Assembly: GCA_902794095.1 (NCBI GenBank) | Contig: CADBFZ010000002.1 | Location: 62,001 to 126,000, forward strand | Direction of reading: 5' to 3' | Length of the DNA stretch: 64,000 nt | Source: an uncultured Lachnospiraceae bacterium | Lineage (GTDB): Bacteria > Bacillota > Clostridia > Lachnospirales > Lachnospiraceae | Part shown: one piece after another, positions 42,993-51,485 of the stretch | Layout of the letters: every line of letters begins with the position of its first letter | How positions within the stretch are numbered: the stretch's first letter is position 1 | Program-made: the position numbers and the translations under genes | Notes under the pieces: generated by a model | The model's input: only the letters and a program-made list of their open reading frames with translations | What the model was told of the DNA's origin: nothing | Database searches by the model: none

Positions 42993-43860
42993 TAAAAAAC
43001 GACTCCTGATATATCTGGGGCTTACCTTTTCGATTTCTTTTGCATGGTTTTTTATCGCCAATCCCGACAGGTCAACCTGGGAAGGCATGGGAAATATGAG
43101 ACAGTCCTTTGTTGCACTGGGAATGATGTTTCCTGTTATAGGCAATGTTCTTACCAGAGTGATCACGAGGGAAGGATTTAAGTTCAGAGGTGAAGATAAT
43201 TCGTATTTTGGTATATCTTTCAAAGACAAAAAGTGGTTCTATTACATAGCGGCATGTCTTATACCATGGATCGTTTATGAAGCTGCAAATGCAATAACAC
43301 TTGCGCTTGCACCTTCTATGTTTGATTCCGAATATTACCTGTCACTGGATATAGAAAAAAGAATGCTTGTCTTATTCCCTGTATATGCCATCGTGACCGG
43401 ACTGGTGGTTTCTTTTGCCGCATTCGGCGAAGAAGGCGGATGGCGCGGATATATGATGCCCAAACTTATGAAGATTATGAACAGGCCCGCTGCTCTTATC
43501 ATTGGTGGTATTATATGGGGGCTTTGGCATGCACCTCTTACCTGCATCGGTCATAACTTCGGTACGGACTATCCCGGATTTCCTTATGTGGGGATTGTTA
43601 AGATGTGTGTTTTCTGCACGCTTCTCGGTATTATCCTCACGTTCGTAACTGAAATGAGTGGCTCCGTGTGGCCCGCTGCGTTTATGCATGCAATATTCAA
43701 CAGCAGCCCATCCATTCTTCAGGGATTCATTAACTCCGATAAAGCCCCCGATACATTCCTTGGCAGGAATGCAGGATTTGTCGGAATGGTTCTCGCCCTT
43801 CTCACCGTAGACATCATAATTATGGTAAAATGGAGGAAAATCGAAAAAGAGGGGAAATAA
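42985..43860 (+). CDS. CPBP-family intramembrane metalloprotease (CAAX/Rce1-like)
   Basis: A 291-residue membrane protease with about eight helices. Catalytic motifs are EEGGWRGYMMPKL (EExxxR), WGLWHAPL (FxxxH-like) and AFMHAIFNSS (HxxxN/B type). Bacterial members mature or protect against peptides such as bacteriocins. ATG 42985 follows AAAGGAGAG; a start at 42964 overlaps that site. Its place in an ABC exporter operon with a GntR regulator suggests peptide processing or immunity; this is inference. Confidence 0.9.
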   Translation: MSDKKRLLIYLGLTFSISFAWFFIANPDRSTWEGMGNMRQSFVALGMMFPVIGNVLTRVITREGFKFRGEDNSYFGISFKDKKWFYYIAACLIPWIVYEAANAITLALAPSMFDSEYYLSLDIEKRMLVLFPVYAIVTGLVVSFAAFGEEGGWRGYMMPKLMKIMNRPAALIIGGIIWGLWHAPLTCIGHNFGTDYPGFPYVGIVKMCVFCTLLGIILTFVTEMSGSVWPAAFMHAIFNSSPSILQGFINSDKAPDTFLGRNAGFVGMVLALLTVDIIIMVKWRKIEKEGK

Positions 43861-43862
43861 AT

Positions 43863-44360
43863 ATGAAAAGAAATGTTGTAAAGCTTATCTCACTTTGTCT
43901 TTCTGTCTTTATCCTGAGCGGATGCTCCAATGTTCCCAAAGATTGGTATAATGAAACACTTGATTATTACAGAGAAGGCTTTTCATCAGACTGGGCCAAT
44001 GAAGATCCCAAGCTTTACATTTCCGATGAGATGAAGGATCCCGACAACACATTCGGATACCTCCTTCGCGATCTTAACGGTGACGGAGTAGATGAACTTT
44101 TTATCGGTATCATCGATGATTCCGAAGAAACCAAGTTTACCGACCTTTATATCTGGCACAGTGATTTAGGTGTGATCAGATCTCTTAACTGCGGTGAAGG
44201 CTATTATATGTATCTGTGCGATGACGATGTTATCAAGATGGATTCCTGGTACGGATCACAGACCAAGATTGACTATTTGAAATATGATCCTGAGGGAAAT
44301 CAGTTTATGTATGTCGACGGCGGAAGCAACCCCGGACATTTCGAACTGACGGAGTTTTAA
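43863..44360 (+). CDS. Hypothetical lipoprotein with EF-hand-like loop
   Basis: A 165-residue exported lipoprotein (lipobox FILSGC, Cys21). A DLNGDGVDELF loop looks like a calcium-binding EF-hand/dockerin-like motif and is followed by a beta-rich region. I do not recognise a specific family. GGGGA precedes ATG 43863, two bases after the protease stop. It probably belongs to the ABC operon. Confidence 0.78.
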   Translation: MKRNVVKLISLCLSVFILSGCSNVPKDWYNETLDYYREGFSSDWANEDPKLYISDEMKDPDNTFGYLLRDLNGDGVDELFIGIIDDSEETKFTDLYIWHSDLGVIRSLNCGEGYYMYLCDDDVIKMDSWYGSQTKIDYLKYDPEGNQFMYVDGGSNPGHFELTEF

Positions 44361-45047
44361 ATGAAAAAAACAGATTTGCACAAGGAACTTAAAAAGCTTC
44401 AGGATGAGAAATACCGCGATATGCAGGTTAAGATCATCCCTACGGTTAAGCCTGAGTCCATCATCGGAGTAAGAACCCCTGAGCTTAAAGCAATGGCCAA
44501 GGAGATCTTAAAGTCCGGCGATTACAAGGATTTCTTAAATGACCTTCCTCACAAGTATTTCGAGGAAAATCAGCTTCATGCATTTATCCTTTCCGGAATG
44601 AAGGATGCGGACGAGTGCTTTGAAGAACTTGAGAAGTTCCTGCCCTATGTCGATAACTGGGCAACCTGCGATCAGATGTCTCCGAAGATTTTTAAGAAGC
44701 ATAAGGATGAACTTCTTAAGCGTGTTAAAGAGTGGATTAAGTCTGACGAGACCTATACTGTAAGATTCGGAGTGGGTATGCTCATGGAGCATTTCCTTGA
44801 TGATGATTATGATGTAAAATATCCCGAAATGGTATCCAAGCTCAGATCGGACGAGTATTACGTAAATATGATGATCGCCTGGTATTTTGCTACAGCTCTC
44901 GCAAAACAGTACGATACCATAATCCCTTACATCGAGAAGAAGAAACTTGATAAGTGGACGCATAATAAGGCCATACAAAAATCCGTTGAAAGCTATCGCA
45001 TTACGGATGAACAGAAAGCATATCTTAAAACACTAAAGATTAAATAG
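44361..45047 (+). CDS. AlkD-like DNA alkylation repair protein
   Basis: A 228-residue all-helical HEAT-repeat DNA glycosylase of the AlkD family, which removes bulky or charged alkyl adducts without flipping the base. The conserved WATCDQM stretch (Trp and Asp) and VRFGVGML (Arg) match the residues known to contact the lesion in Bacillus AlkD. Its ATG follows the lipoprotein stop directly, with CGGAG inside the preceding gene as ribosome site. Confidence 0.92.
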   Translation: MKKTDLHKELKKLQDEKYRDMQVKIIPTVKPESIIGVRTPELKAMAKEILKSGDYKDFLNDLPHKYFEENQLHAFILSGMKDADECFEELEKFLPYVDNWATCDQMSPKIFKKHKDELLKRVKEWIKSDETYTVRFGVGMLMEHFLDDDYDVKYPEMVSKLRSDEYYVNMMIAWYFATALAKQYDTIIPYIEKKKLDKWTHNKAIQKSVESYRITDEQKAYLKTLKIK

Positions 45048-45071
45048 GTGTCACAAGAAAGGAATAAGTAA

Positions 45072-45722
45072 TTGCGTTACACTCACATACTGTTCGATCT
45101 CGACGGAACCCTCACTGACTCAGGTCCGGGAATAATGAACGGATTTGAATATGCCATTAAAAAGATGGGTGGGACTGTTGAAGACAGGTCGAGTTTAAGA
45201 CGATTTGTCGGACCACCTCTGGAGGAATCCTTCGGAAAGATGCTGGGATATTCTCCCGAAGATACTCAGAAAGCCATTACCACATACAGAGAGTACTATT
45301 TTCAAATGGGCGGAGTCCTGGAAAATGACGTATATCCCGGCGTTGTAAAGCTGTTGCAGGATTTGTCCGGAATGGGACTGGATCTTGCGGTTGCTACATC
45401 GAAGTTTATAAAAGGAACAAAGATTGTTTTGGATCACTTCGATCTTGCCAAGTACTTTAGCGTAATCGGATGCGGTAATGATTCAGATCTTAAGACTAAG
45501 AAGCAGATCATCGAACATGTTATCAAAGAGTACGGTATCACAGACCTCAGTAAAGTTCTCATGGTGGGAGACAGGCACTATGATATCGACGCAGCACGTG
45601 AGATCGGTATAGACTCTGTAGGAGTCCTGTACGGATACGGCAGCGAAGAGGAATTTAAAAAAGCCGGGGCGACATATATAGCCGCTACCACCGAAGAAGT
45701 AAAACGTATTATCGAAGAATAA
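45072..45722 (+). CDS. HAD-superfamily hydrolase (phosphoglycolate phosphatase-like)
   Basis: A 216-residue HAD phosphatase of the Gph/PgmB-like type. The nucleophile motif FDLDGTLTDSGPGI, motif II in AVATSKF, motif III Lys (KTKKQIIEHV) and motif IV (VLMVGDRHYDIDAA) are complete. A TTG start after AAAGGA is the only reasonable one. The substrate is not clear; small sugar or glycolate phosphates are usual. A palindromic repeat follows the stop by three bases. Confidence 0.93.
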   Translation: MRYTHILFDLDGTLTDSGPGIMNGFEYAIKKMGGTVEDRSSLRRFVGPPLEESFGKMLGYSPEDTQKAITTYREYYFQMGGVLENDVYPGVVKLLQDLSGMGLDLAVATSKFIKGTKIVLDHFDLAKYFSVIGCGNDSDLKTKKQIIEHVIKEYGITDLSKVLMVGDRHYDIDAAREIGIDSVGVLYGYGSEEEFKKAGATYIAATTEEVKRIIEE

Positions 45723-45725
45723 AAA

Positions 45726-45752
45726 GTGACACGGGGTCGGACCCCGTGTCAC
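45726..45752. repeat. Palindromic repeat between convergent genes
   Basis: GTGACACGGGGTC, then GGACCCCGTGTCAC: the same palindrome as at 36862, differing only in the centre base. It lies between the ends of the HAD and HD-GYP genes and may terminate both. Confidence 0.85.
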
Positions 45753-45759
45753 ATTTCAT

Positions 45760-47562
45760 TTAAATCTTTTTTCTGTAGGCCTGATACATTATCTCGGCAC
45801 GTCCTGCACCGATGAAATATCCTATACGGGACTTGAGGTCGGGGTCAAGATCCAGAAGTTTAACCAGATCGGGATTGTAACGGGTTCCCGCATACTCTTT
45901 GAGCTCTGCGAAGATCTCGTCCGGTGATTTAGCTTTCTTGTAATTTCTGCCGTACTGGTCGGTAGCCGCATCAAGGCAGTCACAAATGGTTATGATATCG
46001 ATTGCTGCACGGTAGGGAGTGTTGTGATCGTAATCATCCGGATATCCGCCTGAGCCGTCATAGTAGCAGTGATGACCTGCTGCGACGTCACGATAGATGA
46101 TAAGTTCAGGGTCATTCTCCATGAATTTGGCACCGTATTCAGGATGCTTTTTAATTGAATCGAATTCTTCATCACCCAGCTTACGGCACTGGAGATTAAT
46201 GATATCAGCAATCCTTGTCTTGCCTACATCATGGAAGAGTCCGCAGTGACGCAGGTATTCAGGGATGTCTTCTCTTACCGGAAGGTCATCGAAAAATTCC
46301 GGCATATATATCAGAGCGCTTTCAGCAAAAACACTTGCAAGCTCCGAGACTATTACGGAGTGCAGATAGGTGGGAAGCTGGCGCTTGACGATCAGGTCAA
46401 GGATGTATTCTTCTTTTTCTTTTCTGGAATCCAGATATACAAGAGTTTTGTAACACCACTTTGCAAGAACGTCGTTGATAAACTGCGAGGGGAAATCCTT
46501 GTATTTGCTGAACAGATTCTTCTTGGATGATTTGATCAGATAGGAGATGATCCTGTTCTTTTTCTTCTCATCCTCGAGATAACCTGCAAGACGGAGCATG
46601 TATAGTGGACCGTTGTTAAGGAAATGCTGCTCCTCAACACTTTGCTTTCCGGCGGCTTCGAATTTGATGATACATGTTTTGTAGTAGTCGAGATATTTAT
46701 CAAGAGCACTTTCGTACGTCTCTTCGCCGCTTTCGATCCTGGTGCGCAGATACAGGGCGTATACCCGGTCGTTGTAATCCGTGATGGATTTTGCTTTCGC
46801 GGAATCTTTCGCAAAACATTTCCCTGAGTATTCGTAGAGGTATTGTTTTACCTCATCGCTTGCATCGTCTATATGTTCTTCAACGCACATCCAATCCTTG
46901 TTCATGATATCGATGATCTCAAGGATTGATTCGTTGTCTTTATCGAGAGCCTGCACTACATCACTGTTCCAGAAATCATTGGCTTTTCTGTGACGCAGGT
47001 AAGATCTGTTAATATCAAAGTCCGGATTTTCGGTATCGATCACGACATAGTTGTACCATGCTACCCAGATTCCGCGTCTTGCATCCGGGGATAATTCACT
47101 GTAATGATCTGAAAGAGCAAAAATTTTCTCGAGATATTCATCGCTCATTCTCATCTGTCCCGAGCCGCGATTTCTTATCTCGTTCATTTCGTAGAATATT
47201 GCTTTATAGATAAAGATCAGCTTTTCATAATCACCGCTGTCTTTGTAGATTTCTTCGAGCTTTTTGAGAAGCGGAAAGATAACGACATAATCGTCATAGT
47301 CATCGTTGTACATTTCGACGACACGGTTGTAAAGCGTAAGGGTTTCTTCCTCAGACAAGTCGCGTTCAAGGAGAGTATGTATATCACTGAGGATCTGTTC
47401 ATCCCTGGCAGCTATCTCGGTGAGTTCATGTGCACGGTCTGCAAGCCTCCCTATCCACTCTTTTTTCGGCAGCTTGTTAAAGAGTGCCTTGTTCAGCTCT
47501 TCCTGACGGTCCATGTTTTTACAGTATTCTGTAATGAGTTGTCCGATGTCAGATGATGCCAT
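45760..47562 (-). CDS. HD-GYP domain protein, probable c-di-GMP phosphodiesterase
   Basis: A 600-residue soluble protein. The last 170 residues are an HD-GYP domain with the metal motif FHDVGKTRIAD (444-454) and HHCYYDGSGGYPDDY (497-511), which typically cleaves cyclic di-GMP. The first 400 residues are helical and unlike known sensor domains; they may form a TPR-like scaffold. I chose ATG 47562 (MASSDIG), preceded by GAGGGA. A longer start at 47616 would put the TATAAT (extended -10, TGGTATAAT) inside the coding region. It may balance the diguanylate cyclase at 25034. Confidence 0.9.
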   Translation of the reverse strand: MASSDIGQLITEYCKNMDRQEELNKALFNKLPKKEWIGRLADRAHELTEIAARDEQILSDIHTLLERDLSEEETLTLYNRVVEMYNDDYDDYVVIFPLLKKLEEIYKDSGDYEKLIFIYKAIFYEMNEIRNRGSGQMRMSDEYLEKIFALSDHYSELSPDARRGIWVAWYNYVVIDTENPDFDINRSYLRHRKANDFWNSDVVQALDKDNESILEIIDIMNKDWMCVEEHIDDASDEVKQYLYEYSGKCFAKDSAKAKSITDYNDRVYALYLRTRIESGEETYESALDKYLDYYKTCIIKFEAAGKQSVEEQHFLNNGPLYMLRLAGYLEDEKKKNRIISYLIKSSKKNLFSKYKDFPSQFINDVLAKWCYKTLVYLDSRKEKEEYILDLIVKRQLPTYLHSVIVSELASVFAESALIYMPEFFDDLPVREDIPEYLRHCGLFHDVGKTRIADIINLQCRKLGDEEFDSIKKHPEYGAKFMENDPELIIYRDVAAGHHCYYDGSGGYPDDYDHNTPYRAAIDIITICDCLDAATDQYGRNYKKAKSPDEIFAELKEYAGTRYNPDLVKLLDLDPDLKSRIGYFIGAGRAEIMYQAYRKKI

Positions 47563-47634
47563 ATTTAAATCCCTCACTACAGGTATTATACCATAAAACA
47601 GCTCCGCAGTTTCCATGCTGCATCACAAATTCTC

Positions 47635-47663
47635 TTGACAAAAGTTTTTTAATTCGTTATGTT
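47635..47663 (+). promoter_or_regulatory. Promoter of the exporter leader
   Basis: TTGACA at 47635 and TATGTT at 47658 are 17 bases apart. The transcript would begin near 47670 and carry a roughly 270-base leader before the first exporter gene. Confidence 0.75.
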
Positions 47664-47732
47664 ACATAGTGTCTGTAGTGAGACAAATTGAAACTGTTAA
47701 CCGTGTTTTTTTCAGAAAGGAGGCAACTAAAA

Positions 47733-47816
47733 ATGATTAAGTTAGGACTACATCAGAATTACGCGATGTCTATGAATAGTACTTACAGCCTCCGGAAAGG
47801 GACTATGCGGGTATGA
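47733..47816 (+). CDS. Leader peptide (27 codons) of the exporter attenuator
   Basis: A short ORF with a strong ribosome site (AAAGGAGG, 47716-47723) begins MIKLGLHQNY and ends STYSLRKGTMRV before a TGA. Codons 20-23 include CCGGAAAG, the same sequence as the 5' arm of the downstream terminator (47869). A hairpin (ATATGATC with GATCATAT) straddles the stop codon. Like bmrB of Bacillus subtilis, the peptide probably has no job of its own; a ribosome stalled on it by an antibiotic could change folding of the leader RNA and let transcription pass the terminator. Confidence 0.7.
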   Translation: MIKLGLHQNYAMSMNSTYSLRKGTMRV

Positions 47817-47868
47817 TATGATCTTGTGCTATGATCATATTTAACTGTATAGCGGTTATTGCGATAAC

Positions 47869-47898
47869 ACCGGAAAGCTGAGCTTTCCGGTATTTTTT
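47869..47898 (+). terminator. Attenuator terminator before the heterodimeric ABC exporter
   Basis: ACCGGAAAG pairs with CTTTCCGGT over a five-base loop and is followed by seven T residues. It stands between the leader ORF and the exporter start codon at 47940. Its arms can also pair with the CCGGAAAG of the leader ORF. Confidence 0.85.
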
Positions 47899-47939
47899 TA
47901 CCCTTTTTCGGACTGTTTTATAAAGGATGTGATTTAAAA

Positions 47940-49688
47940 ATGAGGGACAAATTCAGTTTATTTAAACATATTAAGCGCCACTTATGGCAATACATAATTG
48001 CGCTTACTGCTCTGATACTTTCGGTCACCGTATCCATGATCGTTCCCGAAGTTCAGAAACATATAGTTGATGATGTCATAGTCGGAGGTAAGGTAGAACT
48101 GCTTTTTAAGCTTCTTGCCATATATGCCTGTCTCGGAGCTATGCGTGCCATCTTCCAGTATGTCAAAGAGTATTCTTTTGACTCTGTTTCGTCCAAGGTA
48201 GTAGTCGGAGTAAGACGCGACCTGTTCAGACATATTCAGAGTCTTGATACAAGCTATTTTGACAAAAACAATACCGGTGAGATCATGGCCAGACTTAAGG
48301 AGGATATCGACAAGGTTTGGGAAGCACTTTCCTTTATCTCGATGCTCCTCATAGAAGTTGCTTTTCATACGGTCTTTATTCTGGTGTGTATGTACAGGCT
48401 TAATGCGTATATGGCTATCATTCCTACCATCGCGATCGTGGTCTGCGGATTTCTCGCCATCAAGATGGATAAAAAGCTTGATGTGGTATTCGGAGAAATC
48501 TCGGAAGAGAACGCCGTACTCAACACAACCTGTGAAGAGAATATTGCGGGTGTCAGAACAGTCAAGGCCTTTGCAAGAGAAGGTCACGAGATCACCAAGT
48601 TCAGAAAGCACAATGACAAGTACAAGGAATTAAATGTTGATCTGTCCAAGGTCTTCGTAAAGTATTATCCTTTCTTTTCATTCGTATCGGGAATAGTTCC
48701 CCTTCTGGTACTTGCTCTCGGCGGTGTGTTCTATGTAAACGGAAAGTTCGGTATCACCCTTGGTGTGATCACCGCATACATCACTTACTCGAACAACATC
48801 GTATGGCCTATGGAAATGCTGGGATGGCTTACCAACAGCTTCTCTGAGGCAGTAGCTTCGGTTAAGAAACTCAACAAGATCTATGACGAAGTATCAACCA
48901 TTAACGATCCCGAGAACCCTGTGGTTCTTGAGAAAGTAAAAGGTACCATAACTTTTGACAAAGTCGGTTTTCATAAAGAGGACATGCACGATATCCTGAA
49001 GGATATCTCATTTGAAATCCCTGCCGGTAAAACCCTTGGAATAATGGGTGCAAGCGGCGCGGGTAAAACTTCGATTGTTTCACTACTCACCAGACTTTAT
49101 GACGTAACCGACGGAGAGATCAGACTTGACGGAGTTCCCATCAGGAACCTGACTCTCAAACAGCTCAGAGGAAGCATCTCACTTGTAATGCAGGATGTAT
49201 TCCTTTTCTCGGATACTATCGCGGAAAATATCAAGATGGGACGCCGTCACAGCATAAGTGACCGTGTCATCAGACGTTCAAGTAAGAATGCGGGAGCAAG
49301 TGAATTCATCGACAAGATGGATAAGGGCTATGAGACCGTAATTGGAGAGCGCGGTGTCGGATTATCCGGCGGACAAAAGCAGCGTATCTCCATCGCACGT
49401 GCTTTTGCCAAGGAACTTCCCATTCTGATAATGGATGATTCCACCTCCGCGCTTGATATGGAGACGGAACGCGATATTCAGAAGAGATTAAAGAGCCTTA
49501 ATGAAATGACCAAAATAATCATCGCGCATCGTATCAGCTCTGTTAAGGATGCGGATGAGATCATAGTGCTCGACGAGGGCAGAATCGCAGAACGCGGAAC
49601 CCACGACGAGCTGCTTGCAAGGAAGGGACTCTACTATGAGACATATGTATCTCAGTACGGAGAGCCCGTATTAAAGGAGGTGATCTAA
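47940..49688 (+). CDS. Heterodimeric multidrug-type ABC exporter, subunit with degenerate ATP site
   Basis: A 582-residue half-transporter: six membrane helices (to about residue 310) then an ATPase domain. Walker A is GASGAGKTS, signature [10 protein letters not shown]. Walker B ends LIMDDSTSALD: the catalytic glutamate is replaced by aspartate (residue 500), as in the degenerate-site subunit of heterodimeric exporters such as BmrC or TM287. AAAGGA precedes the ATG. Its stop overlaps the ATG of the partner subunit. Expression is probably controlled by the attenuator upstream. Confidence 0.93.
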   Translation: MRDKFSLFKHIKRHLWQYIIALTALILSVTVSMIVPEVQKHIVDDVIVGGKVELLFKLLAIYACLGAMRAIFQYVKEYSFDSVSSKVVVGVRRDLFRHIQSLDTSYFDKNNTGEIMARLKEDIDKVWEALSFISMLLIEVAFHTVFILVCMYRLNAYMAIIPTIAIVVCGFLAIKMDKKLDVVFGEISEENAVLNTTCEENIAGVRTVKAFAREGHEITKFRKHNDKYKELNVDLSKVFVKYYPFFSFVSGIVPLLVLALGGVFYVNGKFGITLGVITAYITYSNNIVWPMEMLGWLTNSFSEAVASVKKLNKIYDEVSTINDPENPVVLEKVKGTITFDKVGFHKEDMHDILKDISFEIPAGKTLGIMGASGAGKTSIVSLLTRLYDVTDGEIRLDGVPIRNLTLKQLRGSISLVMQDVFLFSDTIAENIKMGRRHSISDRVIRRSSKNAGASEFIDKMDKGYETVIGERGVGLSGGQKQRISIARAFAKELPILIMDDSTSALDMETERDIQKRLKSLNEMTKIIIAHRISSVKDADEIIVLDEGRIAERGTHDELLARKGLYYETYVSQYGEPVLKEVI

Positions 49689-51454
49689 TGGCCGCCAATT
49701 CAATAAGAGAGGACGAGGATATATCGACAGTCAAAAAGTCGGTAACGATCAAGAGACTCCTCAGCTACCTTTTTAAATACCAAAAGACAATAGTCATCGT
49801 AATGTTCATCATGGCATATTGCGTAGCGGTAAGCCTTATCAATCCGCTTATCATCGAGTCAGCCATTGATGATTACATTACACCGGGAAACATCCAAGGT
49901 GTGTTTGTGCTTGTAGGCATCGCACTTGCAATGAACGGTCTGAGAGTTGTTCTCGTGAAGATCAGAATGTATGTCATGAGCAAGATGACAAACTCCATCA
50001 TACAGACGATCCGTGAAGAAGTATTTACTCATCTTCAGACGCTCGGATTTAAGTTCTTTGATTCAAGGCCTACCGGAAAGATCCTGTCACGTGTAATGGG
50101 TGATGTTAACTCACTTAAGCAGGTGCTTCAGAATTTCGTCATCACACTGCTTCCCGATTTCATCACTGTTATCGCGGTTATGGTCATCATGCTGATCAAG
50201 AATCCGAGACTTGCACTTGCGGGAATGGTTGGACTTCCCATCCTGATCATCGGACTTCTCATAATTGAGAATCTGTGCCGCGTAAGATGGCAGATCCATA
50301 GGAAGAAATCATCCAACCTTAATGCATTTCTGCATGAGGACATATCCGGAATAAGGATCATCAAAACGTTTGCGGCAGAGGATGAAGCACTTGAGACATT
50401 CGATGAACTTACCAAGGAACATCGTGACAGCTTCATGGATGCCATAAGAGTAAATGATGCGTTCAATTCGGTTATTGAGGTAAGTACCGCAGTGAGCATA
50501 ATATGCATGCTCTATGTGGCGGTAACGGTTCTCCATTTGGATGCGACCAATGTAGGACTCCTGGTTGCATTCTCAAGCTACCTGTCACTTTTCTGGCAAC
50601 CCATCGCAAACCTGGGAAATTTCTACAACCAGATCATCACCAATCTTGCTGCGGCGGAGAGAGTTTTCGAGATCATCGATCTTGAGCCTGAGATCAAGGA
50701 TGGTGAGAAGGTAGGAGAGATGCCCGAGATCATCGGAAGAGTACGCTTTAAGGATGTGGGATTTGCTTACGAAGACGGCGTACCTGTTCTAAAGGATGTA
50801 AACTTCGATATCAAACCCGGTGAGACTATCGCACTGGTAGGACCTACGGGCGCAGGTAAGACCACCATCGTAAATCTCATTTCAAGATTCTACGATGTAC
50901 AGAGCGGAACCGTAATCGTAGATGATACGGATGTTAAGGACGTTTCCATCGATAGTCTCAGAAGCCAGCTGGGAATTATGACTCAGGACAACTTTCTCTT
51001 TACCGGAACCATCAGGGAGAATATCAGATACGGTAAGCTTGATGCTACTGATGAAGAGATAGAAGAGGCTTGTAAGAAAGTTAACGCTCACGATTTCATA
51101 ATGAATCTTGAGAAAGGTTATGATACGGAACTTACCGAAAGAGGCGGAGGACTCTCCGCCGGTCAGAAGCAGCTTCTTGCTTTTGCCAGAACCATTCTTT
51201 CGGATCCCAAGATACTTATTCTCGACGAAGCTACTTCATCGATCGATACAAAGTCAGAGATACTTGTGCAGAAGGGAATTGCAACGATCCTCAAAGGACG
51301 TACATCATTTGTCATCGCACACAGACTTTCTACCATCAGAAATGCAGACCGCATATTCGTAATTCAGAACGGAGGCATTGCGGAAAGCGGAAATCACGAA
51401 GAGCTTATGGAGACTAAGGGATTGTATTATAATCTGAATATGGCTCAGGCCTAA
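49688..51454 (+). CDS. Heterodimeric multidrug-type ABC exporter, catalytic subunit
   Basis: A 588-residue half-transporter with six membrane helices and an ATPase domain with Walker A (GPTGAGKTT), signature LSAGQKQLLAFAR and an intact Walker B with catalytic Glu514 (LILDEATSSID). With the preceding subunit it would form a heterodimer of the BmrCD/LmrCD/TM287-288 type that expels drugs or lipids. One base of overlap with the upstream gene shows tight coupling. A 31-base gap separates it from hflX. Confidence 0.94.
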   Translation: MAANSIREDEDISTVKKSVTIKRLLSYLFKYQKTIVIVMFIMAYCVAVSLINPLIIESAIDDYITPGNIQGVFVLVGIALAMNGLRVVLVKIRMYVMSKMTNSIIQTIREEVFTHLQTLGFKFFDSRPTGKILSRVMGDVNSLKQVLQNFVITLLPDFITVIAVMVIMLIKNPRLALAGMVGLPILIIGLLIIENLCRVRWQIHRKKSSNLNAFLHEDISGIRIIKTFAAEDEALETFDELTKEHRDSFMDAIRVNDAFNSVIEVSTAVSIICMLYVAVTVLHLDATNVGLLVAFSSYLSLFWQPIANLGNFYNQIITNLAAAERVFEIIDLEPEIKDGEKVGEMPEIIGRVRFKDVGFAYEDGVPVLKDVNFDIKPGETIALVGPTGAGKTTIVNLISRFYDVQSGTVIVDDTDVKDVSIDSLRSQLGIMTQDNFLFTGTIRENIRYGKLDATDEEIEEACKKVNAHDFIMNLEKGYDTELTERGGGLSAGQKQLLAFARTILSDPKILILDEATSSIDTKSEILVQKGIATILKGRTSFVIAHRLSTIRNADRIFVIQNGGIAESGNHEELMETKGLYYNLNMAQA

Positions 51455-51485
51455 ACGGAGCAGTTTTACAGAAAGGAATACAGTA

